A stretch of 64,000 nt of DNA from Astropecten irregularis (Eukaryota; Echinodermata; Asteroidea; Paxillosida; Astropectinidae), in NCBI GenBank assembly GCA_963971285.1, contig OZ020252.1, positions 13,615,662 to 13,679,661 on the forward strand, in the 5' to 3' direction. The notes beneath the pieces are model-generated. The model did no database searches. It was not told the DNA's origin and saw nothing but the letters and a program-made list of their open reading frames with translations. A program made the position numbers and the translations under genes. This document shows positions 9,947-22,600 of this stretch, piece after piece (the first letter of the stretch is position 1; every line of letters begins with the position of its first letter).

Positions 9947-11047
9947 AGTTTAGATTTAATAAGTCGATGTTGAACTTGATTTCATTCTGAGATGTAAGTT
10001 GTCACACAAACACGGAAGCTTTTCTTGAAATAAACATTTTGTATTATACATTGCATGTCAACATGCCCTGGATCGGGTGCTGTACAAAATCCTCTTCTGA
10101 TATTGTAATGATTGACCTTAAACTAAGCCAACTTGAAATTGAAGTCTGATCAATATATTACCAGCTTCGTTTTTCATTATTTCCCATCTGAATCAGGATT
10201 AAATTAATAGCAGATTACTGAGGGGCTACACGCATTGGATTATTACAGATGCCATTCGGAATACAGAACCAATATTTTCAATAAGAGAAGAGTGAAAATG
10301 AGGACGAGACCCAATTTTATCCAAGTTAAAATCTTATTTGATGGTTGATAATTCAAATAAAGGTTTGCGGAGACACCATGTATAAACTCTTTTATAGATG
10401 TGTGTTTCTGAAAAGAACCAATGGGAAGTTCGATCCCGACAGTTGATAAATTCATTATCTATAGTTCGATTTGAATTCCAGAATCTTTGAGATTTTACTA
10501 AATTGCATCTGATAATCAGTGATTCTGATTTGTAAGTATTAAGTGAATCCAATATAAAATTGGATAAAACTTGGAAGCTAGTAGGCGTACAGGAAAAGGT
10601 ACATGACTGTGGCCTGGAAAAGGTAAATGCAAAACTGAATATCAGTATAAACCATTGCACAGTTCAGTAAATCATTGCAAAATATATTTCTACTGCACTC
10701 CATCGTATTTATAATGCTGACAAATGCACTGAAAGAAAACCGCATGCATCCATGCCGCCAAATAATACATGTAGGTCCTACATGCATTTAGAAGAGGTAC
10801 ATGCATGTACCGTATAATTATCTCCAATCCTTAACCGTTGTCTCTTCCTAGCTCCATTGTCTTATCAAAGTAAGCACGTTGATGGTGGTACAACGTATAG
10901 GTGCGATACAGGCTATAAATATGAACATGTGGTAAAATCCCGCAGTTTGTTGGTAAACCGCATTTGCCAATGACAAAGTTAGTTTTTATTTGGACAAGGC
11001 CGTCCCCGCTGTATGTATAATTCAGTCTGTTCTTTGACTCAGCAAAC
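9947..11047. other. Intergenic, AT-rich
   Basis: Contains a relic of foldback family D near 10360-10420. Otherwise I see no gene, and the overlapping minus-strand ORFs here look random. Confidence 0.4.
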
Positions 11048-11090
11048 ATGGAGGAGCTAGCCGAAGTAAAGCTTCAGAGCCTCTATCTTG
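11048..11090 (+). pseudogene. Short ORF start cut by a MITE
   Basis: ATG 11048 in a good context (AACATGG) opens MEELAEVKLQSLYLE and runs straight into the MITE at 11088. TATAAATA occurs about 135 bp upstream. It may be a broken first exon or chance. Confidence 0.15.
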
Positions 11091-11459
11091 AAGGTAGTAT
11101 CATACTTTGGTAAGACACCAAAACAGAAATGTTCACATCTTCACAGATTTATGTATAACTTACAGGGTATGAAGATGGTGGTGATAGAATACATACCGTT
11201 AAAATTCTTCCGCCTGAAATGGTGTATTTATCCAGAAATTAGTAAAACAACGACCGAAAATCGTTTTGATCTTTTAAAAGATCAAAAATAAAAGAGAAAA
11301 GACTTAAGAAATACTGTGGTTGTTTTCTCAAAAAGTGGGCACCGTATGGGACTGAAATTTTCACAGATGACTATATTATTGTATCGTCCTTGATATTTAT
11401 GCCCGTGAATCTGTATTGCTTTGACAGAAACCAATGTACATGTATGATACTACCTTTAA
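11088..11459 (+). mobile_element. TTAA-flanked MITE (family A), full copy
   Basis: Same ends and interior as the 8604-8974 copy, including TTTTGATCTTTTAAAAGATC. The left flank is TTGA and the right flank TTAA. Confidence 0.85.
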
Positions 11460-13399
11460 GGCCTCCATAGTAGAGGTTTATCTTAGTATAAGATTGGTTC
11501 GAAAAATTGAGAGGGGTGGATTGATGAAAAAGTGCTGGATTCCGTAGCATTGCGAGCAAAATTTCCGTCGTACAATATCGGCAAATATTATGAGTTTGCT
11601 TGTAAAAAACACACCCTAATTTGGTGACAAGCAACGTATTTGACGAAGTAAAACAACACGTGGTCTGGTAGAAATTACCGCCAAAAAAATACAGAGGTTC
11701 AGGGTGGAATAAGCAAGTTTGTATTTAGCGCCGGCAGTGTCACGCGTTCGATGATTCGGTTGTCTAGCTTGATAATCGACTTATTGATCTAATTGATCCT
11801 GCGACACTTTTTTGGCTGGTTCGATGGTTCATAACAATCCCAAAATTGACCACCTTGGTGGGCTGTTTTATTAGAGCAAGGAGCAAGGACTCTGCTCTGT
11901 GGGTAATGCATATAGCTTACGGAGTATGGCCTTCTAGTTGGGCCTGGAGCATGAAGTGCCCGGCGTGCTTTTGTTAGCCTACCTATTTTTGGGCGGGAAA
12001 GTTGAATTCACAATAAAATAAAATTCATTGCCTAGTATGCAGGGAGGCGATTGTGGAACTTCGCCGTGATATAGGTCTACGCGGCACATATAGGTCACGA
12101 AGCACACTAATTAATTCCTCAGTGCTTATTTGCTCAGATGATCCCATAATCTGTGATTATAGAACAAAATATGTGTCGGCAGAACCAGTTTCCGACGGAA
12201 TAGCAATGCCGGAAAGCATGTAATATAGCTTTCATGGTTCGTACCACTTTTGTAATCAACAAAACATAATACACAAATTTATTAGATTTAATTGACCACA
12301 ACATGACTTGGGACCAATTTCGTAGGAAATTTGTTTGTAAGCATGGAGAGGCCTTCCTCCATGGTATGAGGCGGGCCGGGGTGGACTAATACTAGGCGAG
12401 TGTGCCCAAGGCAACTGCCTAATCACGTGGTGCTGCAAGCCCCGACGGCCGGCCGGGGTGGGGGTATAAGTTTGCAAGTATAGGCCTACCCGGAACCGTG
12501 AACGATAGTTTTCAATGTTTTGTTTAGAAACTTCTAAAACTGAAGTACAGTTCCCCAAAATTGGTCCGTTGAGCACCCCCTTGAGAACGACTGGTTTCGC
12601 TGATTTGGCAGGTTTCCAGGTAATCCGGTTGTTGGCACCGAGGCCTCCATCCCAGCCCAGCACCGCTGCACCGCCTGGCGCCCAGGATGATGACCTTGTT
12701 CAAACACGTACGTACATAATACTGAGGTCATTTCCTGTTCAATACAGTGCGTGCGTGGGTTACCAATCTCATGTTTATGAAGTAGATGTTGTGGGTGTGT
12801 TGCGGTTGCCAGATAATAATTGGTTGGTTGGTAGGTTGGTTACACTGTACTGCAGGGGTGGCATTTGTGTATAATATGGAGGGTGATAATAACAAAGTTT
12901 TCTGCGGGGGTTTTTGGCCGTTAAATTGCAAAAAAGAAACTTTGGAAAAATATGTAGCTTTTATTCGAGGCAGTAGTTAAATAAAGACTTTAAATTGATA
13001 CAAAAACAATACATGAATACGCATTTATTGCTTGTAAACAAAATCTTGGGATAAAAATCAAAATATGAATAAGGCATTTCATTTTTTTAGCATAAATGAT
13101 CAGAAAAAGCAAAGCATAACTTTCTGCTTCCTTTACTCACTTATTTGTGTTTGTGAACCTGCCGCTGTTTTAAGGTTTGATAAGTTATTACGCGTAACTG
13201 GACAGTCCCTCCAATATTTGTCTCACCCCTTCTGTTATGAATGTCAATTTTTGGCGCACAGTGCAACGGAAAATATGGGATTATAGTCTGGTGTACGTAC
13301 ACACCGTAATCGACTCACTGATGAGATCAGTTTGGCACCAGACTGTACATGTATGCATCTGCGTATCGCGTTCATTCATAATTTTGGGAGCTGGGTCGA
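11460..13399. other. Intergenic upstream of SLC28
   Basis: The block at about 12300-12680 is more GC-rich and carries overlapping ORFs on both strands: 12515-12874 plus, and 12256-12663 minus. A plus-strand piece, 12515-12619, ends CAG|gtaatc in phase 0 and could be an untested first exon. No homology is seen for any of them. Confidence 0.3.
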
Positions 13400-13407
13400 T
13401 GACGTCA
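13400..13407 (+). promoter_or_regulatory. Perfect palindromic CRE (TGACGTCA) upstream of SLC28
   Basis: Full CREB/ATF consensus site 119 bp before the best first-exon ATG, in a locally CpG-rich stretch. Position and sequence suggest a proximal promoter element; binding is inferred. Confidence 0.5.
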
Positions 13408-13525
13408 CAGGATTACTACGAAATTTATCCGGCGCGGCATTAACTACTCACGATCACCAGCGGCACAATAAAATCAGGCAGATCGGATCGAGCGTGGTCC
13501 ATCGTTAGGTTGTCCCCCTTAGAAA

Positions 13526-13657
13526 ATGGAGTACTCAACTTCGTATAACCCCGACTCCGGTCATTTCTCAACGACGATAGATTTCCCCCCAGAAGACTCT
13601 TCGTCATTTTCGAAAATTTCGCCGACGAAAACAAAAAATCCCGTCTCCAGAACATTG
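13526..13657 (+). CDS. SLC28: SLC28 candidate first coding exon A
   Basis: ATG in a strong context (AAAATGG) with an in-frame TAG two codons upstream. It has 44 codons rich in Ser, Thr and Pro, and ends TTG|gtgagt in phase 0, as exon 2 needs. With this exon the full protein is 647/648 aa, close to human CNT1. It encodes a polar tail of the kind CNTs carry before TM1. No direct homology is visible, as is usual for this region. Confidence 0.6.
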
Positions 13658-16600
13658 GTGAGTACGATGACTTTCTCTTTATGATTACGTGGGCATGGCA
13701 TGTGCACGCGGCCGGCATGTGATCATCACAAACATTTACCAAGATGGTTCTTCCTTTTCACGTTGTGATCGTTGATTTCTACATCAGAAATCATCAGAAA
13801 ATGTTTCCACATAAAAACATAATCATCGGAGTGTGGTGATATTACATCTAAGCACGTACGATGCGTTTAAGTGAAATTTATACGATGAAAATAAAGGACC
13901 TTCACATTGGCGCCAAATTCAAACGCGCCAAAGCACTCATCCCGAACCACAACAAATCGAACAATGCGCACTGTCCGGACATTAGCACTGCCGCCAAAAC
14001 AATGAATGGCAACGACCATAGATTAAATGTTGTACTCGGTACCAATGTTTCAAACTGAGACAGAATAGTATATGTTGTTATAATGTGATAGCTGATTTAT
14101 AATTTGCAGGAGCAAAGGTCGAGCATCCATAGAAAGAGAATTATATCATGGAGGAAGAATAAATCTGTCCTGCCCTGTACTGTAGGTTGTAGTGTACAGT
14201 GTATGTACAGTAGGGCCTACATAAAACTGAAAGCTAAACATTTCTTACATCGAGTCTAACCATATGGAGGTAGGCCTAGCCCTATTTCCATAGTCTAACA
14301 CAGATTTTACGTTGTCACAATGAAGAAAAGATTGAGAAGAAATATTGAGTGGAGATGGATTTCCAGTCCTTTTGCTCACAGTTACAGTACGTCTAGGCTA
14401 CTTAAAAAGAAAACAAATGCTTGGAGTTGCAAGGGCCTGACATATTTCGATCCTAGCACTTGCGGGATCTTTCTCAAAGGATTTCCCTTTAGCCTTTGGG
14501 CCTGTTTGTTTAATGCACTGGATCCCAAATTTTCGGATCCACGTCCTATGCAGGGTACGCTAAAATGGGATCCGGATCCGGATCCGCAGGATTCGTCATA
14601 AACAAACAGGCCCTTCGTCTTTGAGAAAGATCCTGCTGCTAGTACTAGATCAAAACTTGTTAGGCCCTTTAGCCTTTGACTGAGATTGAGAAAGATCCTG
14701 CTACTGTGCTAGGATTAAAACACACCAGGCCCTCTGAACTCTAAGCATTTGATAAATTTGAGGTAATTTATTTCACCGATGATTAGCTTGCAGCAATTTA
14801 TCACTTGTACATATTAAACAAAACAAAAAACATTGCTTCGGGCTTAGGCCTACTGCTAAATTCTAATTATAGAATTACAAGCAAAGCAAATTGGATAAAG
14901 TTTTGCAGATGACCGCCTCTTTTTCCATACATATAATTTATAAACTTAATTTAATGATGATCAGTTCTGATGCAGATACATGTATGTTGAAAGAATATGA
15001 ACCTATGACTGAGAAATATGTTAAGTTTTTGTAGAAAATACTTTTGAATACAACAAAATTTGCTTTGCTTCTATGATTACAACCTACAGTCTACAAAGTA
15101 GTACAAGTGCACATATGGGAGTTTTGGATGACTTACAGTGTACCTTTAGTATGACATACATGTGCCTAATAAACTTGATTTAGGAGAGCCATGTAGTGTG
15201 GCTGTGTACACTGTATGCTATGCATGTATCAAGCATTGGTGAGTGAGTGACTGAGTGTTGGCATTGACAAAAAGTTTCCCATTTTTTGTAAAAAGGGATA
15301 ATTATAAGGCCACATAAAAAAAAAAAGTTGTTTAGCGTCCACCTCTTCCAAATTTTCTAGGTAGGGAGGGAGGTTTTTATTTTTATTTTTTATTTTAAGG
15401 ATAGAATGGCAACATGCCTGTGGAAGAAAAGATACATGGTATTCATGGTCAGAAAACATGTTAGGAAGATACTGAAGATCATAGAAGCTTTCAAGCTAGA
15501 TATCTGACCATTGGAAATTTCAGTAGACTAGAGAAACCTAAGTGAAAGTGTGGACTTGACTCAAGTCGGGTTACGGTAGTTCTAGTCATGCGCTCGGCTG
15601 ATATTCCTTCAGTCCGCCACATCGGTACAAATTTCCGGGACGTTGATTATCAAATGTCCCTTCCGCTTAAATTTGTACATTTTTCGCATGCTGCGGCTTC
15701 TACCCCAGGTGGCCTTCATGATGTTTAGTCCGAAAATTACTGTAGATATTAGCGCACACTGCTTTTACATACAAGAAATAATTGTTTCCCCCAATATTTA
15801 TTTTTTTTGAGACAAATAAAAAATAAAAAAATAATGCAGGTCGGGCTCATATCGGAGGTCGGGCGGGGACGCTAAACAAGTAATTTTTTTTATGTGGCCT
15901 AACCAGTAAAACATTAATTCATGTACGCACGGTATATATAGCAGCAGCATGCTGAGAAAATGTGATACTTTGGAGAACTGGTCTTCAAGTCAACAGCGCA
16001 TGCAATTGTGAGCATGCGCGCGTTGTTATACGCATGGCGCATGCGTACGTGTGCGTGCACGTGCGCTGTTGACTTGAAGACCGGTTCTCCAAAGTCTCCC
16101 ATTACTGTTACATGTTTCAGGCCTTCATTTTAATAAAAATGAGGAGAGCTGCAAATCGCTCTCCTTAAATCAACGTAGAGAATTTAGGAGAGTGATTTGC
16201 TCTCACTAACAAAAATCAAGTTTGAGCTACAAATCCAACTCCTTAAATCAACATAGGGCCCATTCATACTAGCGAATTTAAGAGAGCAGTTTGCTCTATA
16301 TTCCGCTTGTGTCCAGTGTCAGAAAAAGAGAACATGCACATTTTTGCTTGTCCTGTTGAACATTTTTGTATGTTCCGTAAAAAGTAAATGTTGGCTGGAA
16401 AAATGTATGTGATGTTTTGAAAAAAGGGCAGCTCTCCTTAAATTGTTAAGGAGCTCTCTTTTTCACTCTCCTTGAAAAACATTAAGGAGAGCGGAGGAGA
16501 GTGATCACTCTCACTCTCCTTAAAAATTAAGGCCTGATGTTTATGAATAATAATGGAAGACAGAAAATGTAATATCAACTTAGGAATTTGATAACTGGCA

Positions 16601-19600
16601 CCAAAACTTTGAATATTTTTGGTTTCTTTTTTTTTTCTTTTTTTTTGGAGGGGGGGGGGGTTTATTTCTATAAATGAGGCCATAATTGGTTCTTATCCTT
16701 TTCAAACAACCTCTCCAAAAGCACAGCCTTTGTTAAGGTGTCAAAATAATGCGTACAGTTCCGCAGAGAGCAATACTAGGGCGCAAAACTTGTTTTTTTC
16801 ACAAATATTTGACATAAATTTTGTATTAGGTACTGTTAATTCAAATAATCAACCACAAGTTACACTCCGTTCGTTATATATTCTTTGTTCACTTTTCAGT
16901 AACTTAATGGTTATTTGGTTCATTAAATTATTTGGCAAATCCCTGAGCTAAAGTAACAGACATTCTTGTGCTTTTAGTCTGCCAAGTAAAATCCATTTGA
17001 GTATAAAGCGGTAAATGTGAGGTTTTAGACATCAGAATTGCAGACATAGAGGGTTTACGAAACGGAGGCTCAGGCTCCAGCTCTGTCATCCATATGCTGA
17101 AAATGTAGGTTGTGGTTTTTCATTGAAGCTGAAGCTCTGTTTTCCTTTTTCAAACCAGAGATTTTACTTCCGAACCGCAGGGAAAAAAGCATCTATTTTG
17201 ATTCACGAAATACTCCAAGTCTGAGCCTCCATTTCGTAAACGGCCATAGAGATAAACTGATAAAGCTGTAGCATACTTTTCAACTTGAACAATTTCAGAC
17301 AAGACAAGAAAAACAATCATGAAATATGAGATGGTGAGACGAGATTTTAACAGTGCAATCTTGATGTAATAGGAGAATATCCAGTTCTGTTTTGCTGTTC
17401 TTGAAAGATCCTGAGAGCTTGTATGCTGTATTAAATAATCTTCAGCTGAAATGTAGGCCTGGTCAATGTGATTCGTTATACACTGTACATTTTCCAAATA
17501 CTTGCCAAATAGTACGTCATTATCGGGACAAATAAATAACAGAATTTATGTAGGGCCACTGATTTTCCACAAAAATGGAAGATGGACGGAATTCACAGAA
17601 TTTGCTTCTTGAAACGGAATTCCATTTTCGAAACGGAACTAAGTAAATGCACCAATTAAATTCACAATATTATGCATCATTTATGTGAACTGATTGCTAT
17701 ACATTTCCTAGGCTAACAGAATCATGGTTTGGTCTAGCAAAGGTTGACTGGTTTTGTGACAAACCCAGTCTGACAAGTTAGTCTTCACTGCGCAAATGTT
17801 ACGACACTTTCCCAGTGCATGCCAACTTTTTGGAACTGAATAGCACAAAACAGATTTGTTCAGTCTGTTTGTTCAGTCTGAAACCGATTTTTTCAGCCTT
17901 AAACGGAATCCAAGGATTTGGGAAATGGAATTTCCACTTTTCTGAAACGGAAAAGCAGTGGCCCTATTTATGCAAATTAGGCTTGTCCTTCACCAACAGA
18001 GATGAGCACTGCATACCATACTCAGTTCTTATTAAGTGCACATGAAAAATTTCAGACCTGTGGGATTCGAACCCATGACCTCTTGCTCACAAGTACAGAT
18101 GTCATACCATATCAGGGCGGGTCCCACCTGAGCCAGCAGATGATTTTTTCATGTACACTCAATTAACAAGCATTATATGCAGTGCTCATCTAGGGCAAGC
18201 CTAATTTGCATATATACACCTATTTCCCAGACGGAAAATAATTAATATTCCAGAGAATTTCATAAAGTAAGTGCCAAAACTCATCAACATAATTGAACAC
18301 AGTTATGAAGCATAAGGTGTCTGATAAAATGTGACATTTGCAACCCATAAGAGCAGTTAGACGCATAAATGGTTAATAATCATCTCCGGTAAATACATAA
18401 AATTTATAAAAAGTAGTACAAAGCTATGGTGCAGAAATAAATATGCAATGTTAGGAACTCAGGAGGTGAGTACATGTATGTAATTGATATGTGGAACAAG
18501 CTGCGAAGACAGAATATTAATTGTGATATATATTGCAGCCTTCAAATTGGAAAATTAATGCCATATATTTTTTCAGCAAGATGGCTGGATGCTTCACCTC
18601 CATATGTACAGACATGCACGTATCTTGTGAATGTGTTCAACAAGTAAAAATGTTCAACTGGCAAGAGGGCGGGGGAAGGGAGGGGGGAATTTCAAAGCAT
18701 TTCAAAGGACATCAAGCTGAGACCGAGGGTAGTAAAATGCAGCAGCACTGAAAATTTAGGGGAAAAAGCCACAAACCATAGAGATCCCCATTTATCAGTT
18801 GTTACTAGTACTACTGAGTGTTGATCAAAGTTCATCATGTCTGGTTCATACATCATTTTGTTTCATTATCTAAATTGGGCCAACTGAGTGACATGTAGGC
18901 CTATACCGGTACCAGCAGAGCATGCTCATTGCTCAGTGCTAGAAGTGCCCCCTCAATGCATCGCCTCCTGCCATAATACATACAACTGTGGGAAAAGGTA
19001 TTACTGAGTTCAGCTTCTAATTATTATTCAAGAGAGTGTATTGTATTTGCATATATACCTTACCTGGGCTTGTACACAGTACTCAAGGTCTTTTTTTGTA
19101 GGGCTGGCGCCTATTCTTAGTCAACCTGCTATTCACACAAACATAAGGGCTGCATTACTATGCCCAGGTATTGTCCGCAACAAAAGTTGCTGGACTTTTC
19201 CATTTTGCAAAGAGGGGTTTTCTGAGAAACTCACACTTTGATGCCAATGGACAGTCCTTCAGAAAAGTAGCCTCTGCACTGGAGAATAGAGATGGTGCAA
19301 AAAAAAAAAGAAAAGGAGAAAGAAAATCAATAAACAAATTGAATCTTTTCCGCAGGAAAGACTGTTATAGTTGGAACCACGAAAACACTGTATGCAGTCA
19401 TTTTTAGGATCCTCTAAGCCTCTACCTAATACCAAAAGAGCTCGCCTAGATATCAATCATACACAAAATTGAACTGTGCCTATGCAAAGAAGTTAACTTT
19501 TGTATTGTGTTGCAGAGATTAACATGAAAATAGAATGGCCTGATAAGAAACTGAATACATACAGGTGAGGCAGTTAAAAGTACTAAATGCTCGCCCTAGA

Positions 19601-22600
19601 TATGATACTGCTGCAATGCAGTAAGGCCACACTGGTAGTACGGATGATATAGGAAGGGTGGTTATAGGCCCAGCTAACTTCGGTTGTACATTGCATGGAC
19701 AGTATTCATGGAACCATAGAATCCTGCTGCTGGAATTTCACCTATAGATGATCCCACAAAGACAGGACTAATACTAAGCCTACAAGTTGTGATTCATCAG
19801 AATGGCTTCAAATGAAGGAATTACAGCAGTAAGGAATTGTTTTGTGTTGTTTGTTTCTTTACAGTTTTGACTTTTTATGGAGGACGTGTGTTCTTCCAAA
19901 TCTGGCAGATTTTAACACAGTTGTATTGAATGGAAGATAATTTTTGTAGCATTTGGGATTTCTGTTAGTGGTCTTGTTACCTGAAAGAAATTGTGAATTA
20001 CATGTACATGTATTTGCCTTTTCTATGTCAAAAATTACGTTAGCATCTATTGAGGAAATATTGTTTCACATTATACTTCGTATTGCTTGAAATTGAATGT
20101 CATAAATCTGCTGAATAAAGTTACAAAGAAATCATATTTGTTGTAAATGGACAATGTATTTCTTATTCTATTAGTTTAAAGCTCAAATCCAATCAACAAA
20201 ATCCAATATAGAAAGTTACTTCTACAGAAAATACATATGTACAGCTCTAGCTGCTGTAGTGCTGTGGCTTTTGCCTGAATAATTTCTTGCAAAGAGTTAC
20301 ACAATTTTACTACATTTTCTTATAAATTGATTAAATGTTTCTACTCTAGCATGGCATTTGTGGATTGGAGTGAGATTTTAAATCAGGTGTCAAATGCCTT
20401 GGCATGGCGCACAACAGTATCCTGCATTCTCTTGTTATCGGTAATTCAAATAATGGATTAAAAAAAAAACCAAGACCTCTTGGGCTAGGGTGTACAAAAC
20501 CTTCAAAATTAACCCACAGTTATCAAGAAAAACCTGGATATATCCTGGAGGTGGAAATGAAGTGTTGATGGTGTGTCTTGCGCACACTGGGTTTCTTACT
20601 GTTCCACGTAAAAAAATCAGTACTGAAACACTGCATTAGCTGAATGAAACAATGTCTTCTATCAGTTTCCTAACACTAAACAGGATTTATTTCAAGAACC
20701 ACTGTACTTGAATTTTGAGGTGAAAAGCCACATCTTTTTAGTGACCTTAGTTACTTGTCTATAGATACCACATATGTCTTCCTGTTTTAAACATTGTAAA
20801 GTGAACAAAGAAAAATTGACTAGACCGGGATTTGAACCTGCAATGCTCAGAGTACCAGTGCTGGTGTCCAAAATTGTCAATTACATTATCTTGTTCATAT
20901 GCCCATCTATATATATTTTTTTTATTTGGCTTAAAACTACCCTTGTTTCTCTCTCTGTGTTTCTTTTAGGATGTTGAGTATGGCATCCCCATGAACGAAA
21001 TAGATAACCCAGGTTTTGACTCTTCAACACGACCCGAACACGTCCAAAGTAATGGCTACGAGCCGGAACAAGCAGTTGATGAAGCCGATGGTGAAGATGA
21101 CAATGAGAACAAGTTATGGACGGTAAGATACAAACAAGATAGTCCCGGTCAAAAACTGCATCAAAGTTAAATTTTTTTGGTGTGAATGACACTATAGCCA
21201 ATTAAAATTGTTTTTCATTTTATAGAGCTTGTGTCTTTATGATCTGTTTGTGAGTCATTCTGTAGAGTTCTTTGATCTTGATGTCCAGCAAAACTGAACT
21301 GCGTCCAAGGCAAAAGGATTTACTAAAGCACCTGCAAGCCATTTCTGAAAACACATCTACATTGTGCCAAAACAAAATCAAGTGTTTCCGGCTTGTTAGG
21401 TTATGATGCATAACTTTCAAATTAAAAAGAAAAATTTGTTTGACCCTGATGGTGTTGATTATCCATAGTCACTCCTAATCCACCAAATCGCCCAAATTAA
21501 CCTCGCTGTATTGGAACAACTAAAGGACAGAGACTGTAAGGCAAAGGAAACCTGTTTTGTATCAGGGCTTGTTGGCCCAATTTGGGATTTTAAAATGAGA
21601 AACTGCACTATTGGAGTGACCCTGGAAAGCCATGAGAAGTTACATGACAAAATATTGCTAGCTGGATCTCAAAGAGAGGTTTGTATGGAAGCAGTGTGTC
21701 TTTTCTGCCTGATTGAATTTTGTACTACCTTGATGTAAGGCTCATTAGTTACATGTGTTATTTATGCATGTAGAATGTGTTCCTAAAAACACCAACCATA
21801 TTAAATAGCTATTTGACTTGCAAACACATTGGCTAGTTGGTTCCCATTGCAGGGGAAGCTGGTTTCCATTTCCAACTATTAAGGATTGAACAAGTCTGAC
21901 TAGGTTGGATCATTGTTGGGGAGAATTTGTTTTGGCTAGAGGCAGAGTTGTAGTTTTCTATTTGTAAGAAAGAGGAACAGATGGTGGAATTGCTACTAAC
22001 AAATTAAATAAATGAATACAAATCAAATTAAAAATAAAGTACATGTATTAAGAATGATCCATCATTAAATATGCAACAGACAACAAATTTAGATAATTAT
22101 TCAACTAAGGTACAAACTAATTTATTCCTGTACAGGTCAATTTCTGTCCTGTGTGAATGTAGGCCTTTTGGGGATTCACAAAAAAATGAAATCGGTAATT
22201 TGGATTTAGACTAGAGTTATCACAAACGATATAATTGACAATAGGGGTCATAATTAATACAGCATGGCTGATTCAAATTAGATTGACAGATTATGAAATG
22301 GCATTATGGCAATGCATTAGGAAGCAATTTAGATATATCACGTTATCCAAAAAGGAAACTTATTAGATTGATTAAATTCATTTAATGCCGAAACAAAGGG
22401 AGTTGACTATGGTGGTATCGGTGGGATAAGAACCTGCAACCTCTGTGTTACTGTACCAGGGCTCTAACAGCCGAGCTTTCCACCCAGCCTTATGTACTGT
22501 TGGTGGTATCCCTTCATTTCCAAATACTTTTGCTTGTTTGTCACAAACTATGCACTCACACAAGACACCAAAATGGAAAGAATTCCACTGACAGCCATGA

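Noticed and set aside
12256..12663. 135-codon minus ORF and the overlapping plus ORF 12515-12874
   Set aside because: Two long frames over the same GC-richer block, no motif and no homology; only the possible donor at 12619 was kept as a remark.
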